From contig CM114275.1 in assembly GCA_050084515.1 (NCBI GenBank), positions 9,548,001-9,612,000 of the forward strand: a stretch of DNA of 64,000 bases, given 5' to 3'. The notes beneath the pieces are model-generated. The model was not told where the DNA came from and did not search any database. It saw nothing but the letters and a program-made list of their open reading frames with translations. The translations under genes were made by a program, and so were the position numbers. Shown one piece after another: positions 11,829-24,939 of this stretch (position 1 is the first letter of the stretch; each line of letters starts with the position of its first letter). Origin of the DNA: Blasia pusilla (Eukaryota; Marchantiophyta; Marchantiopsida; Blasiales).

Positions 11829-14800
11829 TCATGTCAAAAATGACCAATTCATGAACATGAATGCAATACAGTGGGTGTTATCATCCTCGTCCACCACCTT
11901 CCATGCAATGGCCTGCTCGTACGTTGCAGGCCGTCCTATGCTCGAAATTCGGACTCCTGCCGGAAGACAGGCATAACCCTGCAGTAGGATTTAATAAATA
12001 ACAATTCTTTCAGAAGATTCTAACTAGATTAATGAGCAACTTAGAGCTGACAGTAAGAGGCTAGCACTGCCAACATGAGTCAACTTTCAATAAGAAAGTT
12101 GTTTCAGGATCCAGGAGAAGTAAATATATAATGAAAGTAACAATGGGAAACAGTAAAAACATCCAAAAATTAGAAAGCCAGTTCAGACTTTCTAGTTTCT
12201 TCATAGACCAGATCCTCTCGTGTACCTGCTGCATGACTTGAGTGAAATCAGAGTACGCAGTTTTACGTCCATTTTCATCAAGAGTTTTCTCCCAAGTCAA
12301 ATCCTGCAAGCCACTGGAAGTTGTTTCCAACATCTCCAAACCAGCTCGGTTTCCGAATGTGAACTCTGGCAGAGACTGCAATAATACCAGACAATCAGTT
12401 TAGACGTACAGGAGAACTGCACGCTTAACCCTGACCCTGTGTGTACTTCATTTGTGAGGGCATCATAAAAACCACCTGTGTGAGGTGATAGAGCTAATTC
12501 TCAAATGGATAAGAACAAACATAAGTTAGCCTCACGAGATTAGTGAACAGTTTATCCTCATCAAATCAGTTGCAAGAGACTCTACGACTATGAATCCAGG
12601 CAGAAGGTATTGTCATGACCATACCTTGCAGGCACAACAGACGATGGCATCTGTATGGTTCCAAAATATCTTGAACATCGCATCACTATTTGACGAGTCT
12701 GTCCTTCCAAGTTCTCTAGTCAACTCCACACCTAGATTGCCCCTGCAAAGTTCGAGTCATAATATTCAGCTACCATAAGTTGACACGAGCGTTCCAATAC
12801 TTCGGTGTAAAGCAAGCAGAGTTTTCATACAAGAAAATTCAAAGCAGCAAATCTAAAAATTGTTTATACCTATAACTCTGCAGAACCCGGCGGGCAAGAA
12901 GAACTGCTTCAGGAGTAGCAGGGGGTGGATGCCTGGGGCCTCCAAGGTGTGATCCAAGTCGAGCAGGAGCTAACATCATGGCAACACGCTGCACAGATGC
13001 CACCACAGTGCGTACATACTGCCTTGCCATGCCAGCAACACTATCTCTAGTGTGCACCTCAAATGCAAATTGAAAGGCTATAGTCAATACACTTCTCAGG
13101 TGGCACCCTGAGGCTCCAGAGTCTCCTACAAGCCGAGTCTCTGATCCACCTTCCAGTGTGGATGTCAGATCCAGAGTTCGAGACAGCCCATATCCATCCT
13201 GCAGGCAGAAATGCTATGAGTATTATAGAAGACTTTCCAATTAGTTAAATGAAACAAATAAAGATGGCAGCTCCCAACACAACAATAACATTCAAAGTTT
13301 GTGGTCATGCAGGATAGACAGTGCTTACAACGATGCCACTGTCCAAAGGGATCACCCGAAATCCAGATGGAAGAAGAGGAACATCATCAGAAACGGCCAC
13401 ATCAACTGGGGCGAATACGAGTTGTGCACAAGCACCAACGGCATTTTCATCAACGCCGCTACACAGCTACAGACAACACCCATGAATGTTAGGCAATGCC
13501 TGGAATTGCGCTTATTTTTAATATTGTAAGTCCCTACATGTGGCACTGGAATCTGAAACTCACATTCTCTTTATTCCATAACCACAGTTTGGACAAATGC
13601 CACATATAACAGCCATGTAACTGAAGATATTCCAACTCCCATATGAAACCAAAGACATAAGGCATTAGCCTGATGTGGTCTCACCTGCAACAAGAACGTA
13701 TCTCTATTCAAAACATTTCCATCTTGTGTGGCACTGTGTCCCTCCAACTTCACCACCTCCAGAAACTGTCCATTAGAACCATTCAAAACAAATGAAAGAA
13801 TGTTAACACTGCCTCAAAACAACATCATTGTTATAGAGAGAAATAATGATGGCAGCACCAGAAGACAGCTAGTAGTACAAGTAGATTACCTCCTCTTGTT
13901 CTACAGCATGGGCAAGAGGTAGCGGCAGCTGGCCACCACAAATGCTGCCTCTTGACTCTGTTCCAACATAGTTTGCTGTTCTAAGAGCAGCAGCTGCATC
14001 TGCATCAATATTGCAGTCCGCCCACTCTGATCGATGTTCCCGCAAAAATCGAATCAATCGGGCAGGAGGAACATTCTGTAAACAGATTGATTTCAGTTGA
14101 AAGATATACAAATGAGCTTTCATCACTAGTCAGGTGGATTATAGCTGCCAACCAAGTGGCTCAAGAGAAAAATGATATTGACATGCCTGTGTGACGGCTA
14201 TCTTTTCTCTGCTCATGAGCAGAGAAAAGATAGCCGTCACACAGGCATGTCAATATCATTTTTCTCTTTTAAATTTTAATTTATATGCTTGGATAAATCC
14301 TCTTCCGATGTGTCCATTCACTGTAACCCTCACATGATACCTAGGGACATCTCCCATTCAAGTATACAGCATTCACAGGGTACCTAGGGCGGAATAACTG
14401 CCTAGGCATCCCATTCAAGCCTTACAGAAATAGTTTCGGGAGAACTTTGAGCCACCCTTGTAGTCCTTACAGTTTCATACAACCTTACCTCATTTCGTTA
14501 AGATGGGCTAGACTTGCTCTTATTTTCCCTGAAATTAAGATCAAATAGCAGGGGAATTCTGGTGCTGGTGGTGCACACGATTTTGAGAAAAATCGAAGTG
14601 AGATCCAACACAAGGGATGTAGCAGAACTAGTGGACTGTACAGCAGGATCTTCCCACCAACACTGAAGTAGAGTGGGATGAAGATGTCCAAAATACTGAA
14701 ATAGCCAACCTGGAGCAACATTGAAGCTTTCGCACACAAGATTCCACCCCCAATCGAGCAAAGCCTGTCAGATGATGCTGGTTGCCCCCCAAATTGTTTA

Positions 14801-17800
14801 GAATTTGGATTCGCATTCACCACAACACTGACATCATCCATTCCGTCACCCGGCAGAGTAGTCCAACCGTCGTCAGCAAAACCATTGACAGCCTCATTAA
14901 AGCCCCTGCGAAAAGTTTTGCGTCTTGTAAATCAAAGTTTCTGATAAAAACATTGACTCCAACCAAGATTCTCAAACCGACAGACAAGATGTTCTGGTCA
15001 ACATCATACTCTGTCATATCCATTAGAAAATTGTCCTAGAAATGTTTTGGCTGAGCATAGATCCTTTCACTATCAAGCACAACAACCCCAGCCTGTATCT
15101 TTGCCCATGCACTAGTAACTACCTTGCAATACGTTGGCTGAGCGCACGCAAAACAATAGGTTGTTGATCACCCCCAAGTATCACTTCCCCTGGAATCTCT
15201 TGGGCTAGACGGCGAAGATGACGCAAAGCCTGATTCAGTACAGATAAACATGGCTTTCAATAGTGAGACATTGGAAAAGTTTATTAGTATATATGTTATA
15301 AATTAGATGTCACATAGACTAGGGTGAGTAAATTACAATTTCAACATTTTGATAGCTTGTGACAGCCATTAAAACACAATACCTTTCTACACCACTCTGA
15401 GTCCTTACCCCAATAGTCATTTTTTGTGCAAGGACAGCAGATGATTCATACAATGGTCGAAGAACCTCTGGTACACTCCAAGACTGCATATGGAAACAAA
15501 AATAAGACAAATCTTGAGATCCATCAGCTCAGGAAACTTTCATGGAAAATTTTCTAAATACATAGACAAACATAAGAAAAGAAGCAGACGCGACATGCAA
15601 GAATACATTTCACAAAGAAACCACCTCAAGATCCATGTGGTCAACAATATGTATAATGCACCCTCCTCCTTCACATGGGCGAATCAGGTATCCACTCGGC
15701 AGCATCTCTGCTCTGACAAAGAACTGGACTGGAGGCATGGTAGGCCCACCATGTGCTCCACTAAGGGAACGTTCACAAATCTGCTCAAAAACATAGCTGG
15801 TGAGAAGCAGGATTCAAAACAATGAATCTGTATTCAATCTGATACCTGTAGATAACTAAACCTGCCTGGAAAAAAGAGTTCACACTAATTTCCACAAAAA
15901 AAGCCAATTCACACCATAAAGTCCTTCCCTGTCACATCTATGGGAAGGAAAGATAATCTCAACAGTAGGCATTGGAAAGGCTTCAACTACAGTACCTCTC
16001 AAACAATACATACAACTGTTGGAGAATACCACAGCCAAAGCACATACCACTAAATTACCATCCTCCAGGAATGATGTGTATCGCAAAGTACAGAAGTCTC
16101 GCGGAGGGGCAAGCGTCGTAGGTGCATACATCTGCAGTCCACAGCTACATCACTCCATGCATTTCCACAGAATTCATACCAACTTCCATTTTGAATTTTG
16201 ACCAAAGAAGTTTGTAACTTTAAGACAGGGTTTTCTTAAAAAAAGAAAGTAAACACAAATCTCGAACAAGAGCTTGACACGTTTCCAAACCCGTGCACTT
16301 CCGGGACGAAGTACCCACTGGAGTTTAGAAATGACCTTCCCTGCAACAGCCTCAGGCTAACATTGTCATAATATGAATCAAGCCAGTGAGACTGGTCTCT
16401 ACACTTCTAGGCCATTACAGGGTTAGAGGGATGGGGTCTTCAAACTAGTACCTGACAAGGGATGGGAAAAGTGCAAGACCCCGAGAAACCCTTGTAACCA
16501 CTCATCAACCATCAATCTATGGACTTGGCATTTAATCAAGCCTTTCATTCCACACGTGAGATGTAGTTACACATTTAAGGTCAGTTCAGTGGGAGCTTCA
16601 CATGTGAATTCGGTAGTTAATCAAGCACTTCATTCTGTTGATAAGTATGGCTTACACATCTCCAGGTCCATTCGCAAATGGATGAATGTGAGCTTCCAAC
16701 TTGTAGCTAACGAAAATGGCATAAGCACCAGACCCGAAGCGTAACGACCAATCATCTGCAATGACTGGTTTTTCGAGCCTTTTATCTTTCAATCTTGAAA
16801 CAATTTATTGTTATCCCCCATGTAACAAAAAAGATTGGGTTGATGGCTGGCTGGTGAGAGGGATCATCAGGACTTCTCATCTTTTACCTGTGTGTATATC
16901 AGCTCAACAGTGCCTCCATTTCCAGTTGGGAAAGCACCAAGAACATCAAGCCGACGACAGTCCCGGAGCCACGCAGGACGATCTTTGAGAACTTCAGCCA
17001 CCTGGTTGTGAAGAAACACATTGAGGATACTCTTGAGCATACTTCCATTGTAATAGAAGTATGCTCAAGAGGATTATGGAGAACATTTCATCCAAGAACA
17101 CATCAAGCAAAGAAGCAATGTGTATAAATAAGATGACACTTTTAAATCAACTAGTCAAACAAATCACTATCAAGTTTATAATGCTGATGACAACTCACCT
17201 TAATGGGCTCAAGGCCCACCAGGCCACACGCTCGTGCAGCAACACCCGCACAACCGTGTGATATGGCAACAATGCCAATGGAGTCCGGACCAGGCTGAAC
17301 ACATGACAGATTATGGGCAGAACAATCCCTCTTAAGTGAGTAAGAGAAAAATAGAAGAATTCGAGCAATCTTCAGCCTCCAAAATTGAAGAAGATTCCAA
17401 GATTCTGTATAAAAAATCATGCTGTCCACCATCCCGAAATTGCACCGACCCACAGCCGTGCGATATGGCAACAATACCAATGAAGTCCGGACCAGGCTGA
17501 ACACATGACACATTGCAGGCAAAACAATCCCTCTTGAATAAGCAAGAGAAAAGTGGAAGAATTTGGGAAAACTTCAGCCTCCAACATTGAAGAAGAGGCC
17601 CAGATTCAGTACAAAAATATCACCCTGTCTATCATCTGCAAACTGCACTGACCTTCATCCCGGGCATCTGGATCCAGTCGACTGCAGTTCCTGTTGCCTT
17701 GGCCAGAAATTCTGTCAAGGTCTCTTCTGCAATCGCCAGCAATCTGCAGCCCAATCACACAGTCAGTTCTGCTCCAAGGAAAATTCAGAGGAACTCATGG

Positions 17801-19085
17801 GCTCAAATACGTCCATTCATTAACCCATCGAGAAAGACAATGTACCTACCCAGCAGGACTTGCATCCCGCGGGGGATGCTGTGGAGTTGGATGACGTTGA
17901 AGTCCACCCGTAACTACTGATTCAGAGCTCGTGTCAGGCGTAGCCATCCCTGCCTGTGCACCCAAATGCATACTCCGGCGTTTAAGGACCTCTTCAACAC
18001 CCCGGTCTAAATTCACATCTGCGGAGGCTAGCAATCTTTCACAAACCCCTTGGCTGCTGCAAAACGTAAGCATCACAAACTTCGCGTGGTCAACAGATTC
18101 TAAGAAATGCTTAAGACCTCCTGCAGCCGCGGGGCAAACGGCTCGCAAATGTTCGACCGCATTCGAAGAAGAAGGGCATAGGGAGAAGAACCTGATCATG
18201 GAGACGACGAGATGGCTTCAAGTTCCTGTCGGAACTAGTATGCTGACGGAGATACTGATTCTCAATTGCTAGCTGAGAAGTGTGCTTCGAAAGTCGTTCA
18301 TTTTCTTCCATTAGCAATTTATTCAGAGCTGTAAGTTTGGCGTTTACGCTCAATAGCCTTGTGGCTTCCTTGCGTTGCTTCTCGCGACATCTGTACCATG
18401 AACGAAGAACTTTTGTGTTGATGCTGGCGCAAACGGGAGTGTCGCTTAAAGCCACTAAAAGAAGCACAGAGTAAACAGCAGACACCGAAGTCGATGTACT
18501 GCCTTTCACACTTGGACATCCAAATGCCAAATAGTACTAACGCCCAAAACATATTCAGTTCACAAGGGAGACAGGTTGGAGACGCATTTCTCGGTGTAAA
18601 ATGATGCCAGCTGACTCTATTCGGCCCAGAATCGGGAATGCATAGATCCGAGAAGTTATTTTTAACGAGTCCTATTCGGGTTGTAGCCAAAGGAAGTGAT
18701 GGGAGAAGTACAGCCGTACGAGGAACGTACACGTCGGCGTTCTTGGTTCATTAGCCAAACAGTTCGCATTATGAAATCGACAAAATCACATGTATACAGT
18801 CCCTCATGAGTACGTGCCGCTACGTATGTGACAAAGCTTTCAAGGGTAAACTATTATATGGCTTCTTCGAGCTTACCGCCGATTTTGGAACCACACTTTG
18901 ATCTGCTTTGGTTCGATATTCGCAAGAATGGGGCAGTCTTTGATCAACTGCTGACGCCGTATGGAACTAGGCTTGGGGCACTCATTGTAGACGCGCTCCA
19001 GGGCCTCCACCTGTTCGTTCGTGTAGCGCACATACTTGCCGGATGCATCCATCACGCTCCTGCTTTCTCTTTTCGTCACTGCCAT
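11829..19085 (-). CDS. C3HDZ: Class III HD-Zip transcription factor (REVOLUTA/PHABULOSA family), 18 exons, 860 aa
   Basis: Nuclear DNA-binding factor that sets shoot and leaf polarity and vascular patterning in land plants. Exons: 19085-18877, 18390-18192, 17953-17850, 17743-17653, 17294-17199, 17001-16888, 16131-16048, 15780-15625, 15483-15409, 15229-15123, 14905-14710, 14075-13890, 13765-13685, 13466-13329, 13198-12870, 12742-12625, 12375-12226, 11978-11829. They sum to 2,583 bases, in frame, with no internal stop. Homeodomain is about residues 17-77 (KVWFQNRR at 63-70). The zipper has Leu at 82, 89, 96, 103, 110 and 117. START domain is about 165-385. The C-terminal PAS-like MEKHLA domain is about 715-859. 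The start MAVTKRE has a good context (G at -3 and +4). Least certain are the exon 2 donor (weak, GTTCTT) and exon 3 acceptor. WADCNIDADAAAAL-type wording suggests a bryophyte or lycophyte. Confidence 0.95.
14163..14268. repeat. Perfect 106-bp palindrome in HD-Zip III intron 11
   Basis: The left arm 14163-14215 and right arm 14216-14268 are exact reverse complements over 53 bp, with no spacer. The centre is GCTCATGAGC. The first mismatch is at 14162/14269. It would form a long hairpin in the pre-mRNA. Confidence 0.95.
17030..17071. repeat. Fold-back in HD-Zip III intron 5, 16-bp arms
   Basis: CTCTTGAGCATACTTC at 17030-17045 is matched by its exact inverse at 17056-17071 across a 10-base loop. 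Confidence 0.8.
17285..17663 (-). promoter_or_regulatory. miR165/166 target site, split by intron 4
   Basis: In the spliced mRNA, exon 4 ends CCGGGATGAAG (17663-17653) and exon 5 begins CCTGGTCCGG (17294-17285). Together they form the 21-base site complementary to miR166, with the pairing core ATGAAGCCTGGTCCG intact. It encodes the START-domain segment PGMKPGPD, residues about 198-205. As in other land-plant class III genes, the site exists only after splicing. Repression by miR166 is therefore expected; this is knowledge of the family, not shown here. Confidence 0.9.
17450..17496 (-). other. Duplicate mini-exon carrying half of the miR166 site
   Basis: Inside intron 4, 202 bp upstream of exon 5 in the transcript, lies a second copy of the first 47 bases of exon 5. 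It keeps the acceptor TTCAG, reads CCTGGTCCGGACTTCATTGG, and ends in front of GTCGGTGC, a copy of the intron 4 donor GTCAGTGC. It is part of a tandem duplication of the intron plus exon start (about 17,249-17,450 and 17,451-17,652). Inclusion would add 47 bases and shift the frame. Whether it is ever spliced in cannot be told from sequence. Confidence 0.8.
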
Positions 19086-19111
19086 TCGCTTGTGTGCCTG
19101 TCGACCCACAT
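19076..19111 (-). promoter_or_regulatory. Upstream ORF overlapping the HD-Zip III start
   Basis: An upstream ATG at 19111-19109 opens an 11-codon frame (MWVDRHTSEWQ) that stops at 19078-19076, nine bases past the first base of the main ATG, in another frame. Its start context is weak (T at -3), while the main start is strong, so leaky scanning would be needed. Confidence 0.55.
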
Positions 19112-20640
19112 TACGCCTCCAATCCGCTTCAACCTCAGCTAAATATGGCTCCTCTGCTGAGTCTAGTACTTTCTAATAGAAGTCAATTCCCCGCCTCCTG
19201 ATATGTGAGATGGTTCCAGCTTTCAGTCTTCCCTGCCGAGTCAGATGGGTGAAGGGATGTACGTATCTATGAATGTCACTGATGGACACCAGTAACCTAC
19301 CTTACTTACCGATGTGGAAGAGCGAGCACACCAGTTGCAGCCTGGGAAGAAAAGGTCCCACCAACAACTGGGGCAAATCCGAGGCTTGTGTAGTAATGCA
19401 TCCCCAAATGCCAGTATAGCTATCAAGCCCAGGACACATCCTTTCCCTTCTTCAGCTCAAAATGATAGCGGAGATTGAGGATAGTATAGAGGAATACACA
19501 TGGAACCAATCATCTAGTATTTCATCGTCTTCCATGCAATTAACTTGACATATGAAGCGCGCCTCCGACCGACCCGGTAGGAGTACAATGAAGCAAAGGA
19601 AAATAGTAACTAGCAGGGATGTGATCCAGCAGAGGAAGCAGAGAGAGGAGGCAAGTCATGAGAGGCGTCGCGAGACATGAGATAGCAAGAAAATGTTGGA
19701 GGAGCTGGATTATCCCAGCATCCAGAGGCAAGCGATAGGCGAGAAATTGCATGGGATCTGCGAGCAGGGAAGGCCAGCAGACAAGCAGAGCAGCAAACCG
19801 CAAGGAGGAATACAGGACGAACGTGATATGAACGACCGCGGGGAAGGAAGGCAAAAAAATAGGCAGAGGCAGGCCAAAGGATGCTTACACTCCTCACTCA
19901 CAGCCTGCTTGCTTGCACCCCTCCATGGTTAGCTCCCTCTGCAGCAAACCCTTTCCAACCCTTCACAGCGCAACACCACCAGCCTATATGTTCACCTTCC
20001 GATACTACACGCTACTATCCTTGACCTGCACTCTATTCATGGTCCGCAGAAATTGAACCCTGCCTGCCTCGCTCACACTCACTTCCTCGTCACATACAAC
20101 CAACAGACGAGAGGAGCTTGCGCGCAGTAGGCGACGACGAGGTTACTGGTGCTGTCGGCCGATAGACACTGGTGTCCAGGAGGGAAGAAGCCTAGCACAG
20201 CACATGGTACAAACGGGGGGCACATGATATCTATCAATCAATGATATGGTTCGCTTCAGACATCCCAACGCCACACTTGCCGGATGCTCATCAAACTTCT
20301 CATTCCCCGCTTCCCCCGGTTCCTTCTCTCCCCTCATCAAGGAACTCTGCGCTCATCGGCTCCGCTCCCTCCTTCCGCTGTCTGGGGACAGACACTCTCC
20401 CCACTTCTCGGCACAGAGTTCTGTTTCTTTAGTTCTCTATTGGCGACCATGGCCATGGATCCTCGGACACACACATGGATTTCGGACACACAGACCTAGC
20501 TGAAGCCAACGGGACAATGCCACAAAACACCGCGACCATACCATGCATGCGCATGCCCCACCCATGCTTCAAAACTAGCTAGCTAGCTAGCTAGCCAGCC
20601 AGCCCTCTCAGGGAACGGGAAATATATATACTAATAGGAA
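19086..20640 (-). promoter_or_regulatory. HD-Zip III 5' leader and candidate promoter
   Basis: No other gene is seen here. A TATATATA run at about 20,623-20,631 (minus strand TATTAGTATATATATTTCC) could be a TATA box, which would give a leader of about 1.5 kb. Just downstream lies a short GCTA/CTAG tetranucleotide repeat at about 20,574-20,596. TATCAG at about 19,200 could be a leader-intron acceptor. All of this is inference. Confidence 0.35.
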
Positions 20641-20859
20641 GTATGAACCCGAGGAGGGCGGAGCTCATTATGATCATGCCATCGACATCCATACCGGCCC
20701 AATCTCATACCATGCATATTCAGGTTCATTAGCTTCATCATGGACATAGGTGGGACACCCGGATCTTTGCTTAGAGTGTCCTCCAGTGTTAGAACGCGTA
20801 AATTCATTCCGTGATTTTAAAAGTTTACTAGAAACCTGAAACATGCTTCCCGAGATGTA

Positions 20860-21465
20860 TCACATGTATTTGATACCGGCAAGGGACCGTGCATGGCACG
20901 GATCCATGTTTACCGATCTCTGTAGGACTTCAATTAACGTGACCGAAAGTATTTCTGAGGGAGAGTGAGACACGCTTTTGGAGTCAAACGGAGGAGCAAT
21001 AAAAAAAATTGGTCTTCCAATATATAGATTAGATGCAATATATACGAATGGATACCTCGTAAACTGACCTTTGGCCATTCGCGGAAACCACCGGATACTG
21101 GCATGACTAATGTATGACTCTCCCGGATTTATCTCAGGCCTCGAGTTGGTGCATGCGAGGGAGTGCGGATTCCGAAAGGAGACGGAAGTGCCCCCATTCG
21201 AATTGGAAACTTTCAACACCTTTCCTTTCATTTCTTTGAACCCCGTCCACTTCGCCTTGGAGGCGTCTAAGAGAATTGCAAGCCCTCCGCTTTCCATTCC
21301 ACGTGCCAAGGAGGGAAGAACATAAATGTGATTAATAATTGGGGTACAAGAGAGAGGACCTTTCGAGCTCTTCGAGCCGAACAGAAAGTGATTGATCGAG
21401 TGTATATTGTGTGAAACGTACCCATAAATTACCCTTCCTCGTTCTTTGGAAACTTTGCTAGTCAT
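20860..21465 (-). other. 201-codon open frame of unknown status upstream of HD-Zip III
   Basis: An ATG-started frame runs 201 codons without a stop. I recognise no family. The translation is Ser/Ile-rich with no clear membrane segment or signal peptide. It could be a chance frame, an exon of an unrecognised gene, or a leftover coding segment. Composition is close to that of the flanks. Confidence 0.2.
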
Positions 21466-24400
21466 TTATTCCGTGTCGAGCTCACGAAACACTTACTCCT
21501 TTCTCCCCACATCAGTAGTTAGCCTTTAGTAATCATCGCATTTGGTAGGGAGGAGCAGGGTGTGGTTTCCGCGGGAGGGAAGGAGGTTGCAGTGGATCTC
21601 ACCGTTCTCCTCCTTATGATGGGTCATATCGAGGAAGGGAAGAACGTGTGCGCTTGGGAGGACAAGGAGCCGTGATTTTTTATGAATTTAGTCCACACTA
21701 CATGTGCATGTCAAATTGCACATGATGACATCCATTTCACAACCAGTCACCCCTAGGTGCAACAACTAACTTGATAGATATGAGAATGGGAAGCCTGACG
21801 GTGGAGACCACTTTTGCAATCTATCCATCTATTATCATGAGGTCACCGGATGTTGTTGAAGTTTGAAAAAACTTATGATTTTGCCTCCTAGAAATCGATA
21901 TCATTGTGGTCTACATGAGGAAAAACAATGATGATTTCTTGAAGTGAACAAGTCAACTTCTTAACATAAGGAGTTGTCACTTCATGGCGAATCTTGTGGG
22001 GCAAGGGGTGGCTTCTAACTTCCTCTCTGCATACTCGCGCGACCAACCAACTTCCACCGGCAAAGTAAGAGACTCCGGTCCCAGGTAAGAAATCGCATGG
22101 AAAAAAAAACGATCCTGTAGCTTGGTTCGATAATACCATCCACACCACGTACACTGCACTCCACAGGCTATGGCACTTACTTAACTTCTCCGGGTGTGGT
22201 GTACACGCAAGAGGGGGAAAAAACAAACCTAGCCTTTAATAAAGTCATGTACTTGGAACCAGATCGTACTCAAGTATTATCTTTCCTCAGCAAGTGTTTA
22301 GGGTTATCATCACAGTCCCACGGTAGACACTTTTAGATAACGATTTGTGTGACTGTTCAGGATGCTAGGGGAGATCTGATCAGTTAAGAAACTTTGTTTC
22401 CAAACATGAACATGGATTTCGGTTCTTTATTTGGGGCACATTCTTCCAGAACTCATCATTGTCTATTCAAGTGATACTCCCCCATTACACTCCACCTCGC
22501 CAATTTTAGGCAGAGGGAAGTATTCCCGACAAGTCTAACTACATCCCCGATCTGGACCAGCTTCCGGTTCTGTAGTTGAAGCATAGCGAAGATTCATCGA
22601 CATCATGAACAGTGATGAGCTCATATCCGGTGCCGGATAAAAAGGTAACATCTGCAATTGCTCTCTTCACCAGTTGACGGAGCCTACTCGGAGGGATGGT
22701 TTGTAACTAACATAACGAACTCACGAAGCATGACACCATATATTTTTAATTTAAAAAGCAAAGTTAGGTTACTGGTATGGTCTTTTCTTCTTCCACCAAC
22801 AGCATAACTCCGACTTTATTACTAATGACCACAATAACTCTTATCTATGAACTACCAAATAAGAGCTTCGGCTACACGGCCTCATGAAGGCTGCAAACGA
22901 GCGGGTCGCTAACTACAGTCCAGCAGCGAAAGGGAATGATGTCCAATTATGATGTAAGAAACAATCTCCTTCCCACAAAGATCCGAACATCACAACACCG
23001 ATCCCCGAGCTAAAATCATACAAGTTAATCCCGAAGGAGATGGAACGGTTTCCCGCAGTTCGAGATAACTTGCATCAGTTGCACTTTATTACTGTGGGAT
23101 ACGAAAGACCCTCGCCAAGCGAAGGGATAGAAACACAGCCCTGGCATTTAATGTCCGAGACGCACTCGCCTTACTTGGGGATTGTCGATACCAGGGTTCG
23201 GGGAGTTCCTCCGTGGGACCCGGTACGTTGCCGGGAACTTCCCTAAACAGGAAACCCGGTTTTTTAACCACTTACGCTACATCGAGAAGCTACACAATTT
23301 GGTGGGCAAATTAGAAATAAATTGGCAATTCTTCATTTTAACCGGTTAAGTTTACTCTTGACCTCCGATCTCGTCAAATATTGGTCGATACAATTAGGAC
23401 AAAAGGAGTCCATTTTTTGTGTTTTCGGGTGGCATGTGAGAGTCGTCTTCATGGGCATGGCCCATGCCATGGTCCTCATGACAACATGAGCTCATGTGGC
23501 ATGTCATCACTTGTGGAGGCTCATGAAATGAAGGGTTTTAATTATTTCTCCAAATGATAATGAATATTCAGAATTGTCAAATGTCTTTTCAAATCAACTT
23601 CCAACCATCCAATTGACTCAAAAGGCCTGAAATCTTATTAGCTAAAAGTGTCAAGGGAGGAGGAGTTTGAAAAATGAAGGGGCGCTCTCTAACAATAATA
23701 TAGATTTAGACCATGCAATTCACAAAGTAGACCCTTGCAATTACCGACATGACTACAATTGTGAGTGGATGAAATTCCTCTCCGAATTTTATGACTTGTC
23801 CAATTCAGTTCTACTCATCAATTTCATTTAGTTCATAGAGGCAACATTCACTCTGTGAAGGAATTATGGAGCCTATGGAACGTCATGGAAATGGTTAGTG
23901 ATTTATTTATCCTCTACAAGGGTATCTTACATTTTTCGGGTTTTTTCCTTTGTCACGTCCATGTTTCTACAATGGCTATTCTTTTCCATGATAGTGATGG
24001 TCTCTCGTATTCATGTGCAATCAACTTTCCAAATTTTCATCACCATCCTCAACGTGGACAGAATTGTTAGTGGTTCCATGGTTGTACCTCCCAAGTCTAT
24101 CCATATTTATCGAGTATACACCCTTATCGATACATAGTATTAGTCTAATATCAAACGACCATTGATAAAATCTAGCAACATTACTGCTGACTATGGCACC
24201 ATATCTCCACACCTGAACTACATTTGTATAGCCGTATCTTTGGAAGTGAAATGTTCCTAATCATACCTCAGATAATTGCCACTTCATCACCATATGCCTA
24301 TATGGTCACTGTCCAAGACACTATATCCAATGTTCTAAACAATAGAAAGTAATCATGGTCAAGCTTCCACGAGGGTGATCTTCTAGCGATTACTAATAAA

Positions 24401-24939
24401 AATGTGTTTGAAGAGCTTTTGCTAGTGTATAGCCCATGAAGGGACTAATGATGTTGACCAAAAAAAAATCTTGCTTCTGACTTATGGCATTGACAATCTC
24501 AACCAATTAGAGAAAGACATACAAATACATAAAGAAAAATAAATCAAAAGAAAAAAGGAGAAAAAGTAACCTACCAAAGCAAGAAAAAAAAGGGGGCAAT
24601 AGGATTAGGGATACACTGGGTAACCCACAAAACAAAGAGAATGCAATGGCAAGGAAAAAGGAAAAAGAGGAGCAAAAAGGAAGGAAAGAAAAGGAAATTT
24701 TTAGTGTTTAAAAAGTATAAGAAAAAAAAAAAGAATAGTGGAAAGAATTTTTTTTCAAAATAATAAAAAAACTTTTAGGCTAGGGGAAAACATCAGGGAA
24801 AGAAAAAAATTTGGAGGGAAATTTTTTTAAAAATTTAAAAATTTTAGATCATATAAGTCCAAGGGAAAGAAAATAAAAGAGTAGAGGGCATTTAAAAATA
24901 TATAAAAATAAGGGTTAGGTTCGAAATAGGCATGGTCAT
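21466..24939. other. Intergenic, nothing firm
   Basis: No gene is recognised. 23,040-23,290 is a more G+C-rich patch with TAGCGTAAGTGG on the minus strand and GGGTTCGGGG on the plus strand, but these are not arranged as a tRNA promoter. 24,520-24,900 is an A-rich tract (AAAAAGG-type). Confidence 0.5.

Noticed and set aside
17151-17522. 123-codon frame over exon 5 of the HD-Zip III gene
   Set aside because: It runs through intron 4 and both duplicate copies; only 17,199-17,294 is coding.
23040-23290. tRNA- or SINE-like signals (TAGCGTAAGTGG and GGGTTCGGGG)
   Set aside because: The A-box-like and B-box-like words are on opposite strands, and no cloverleaf can be drawn.
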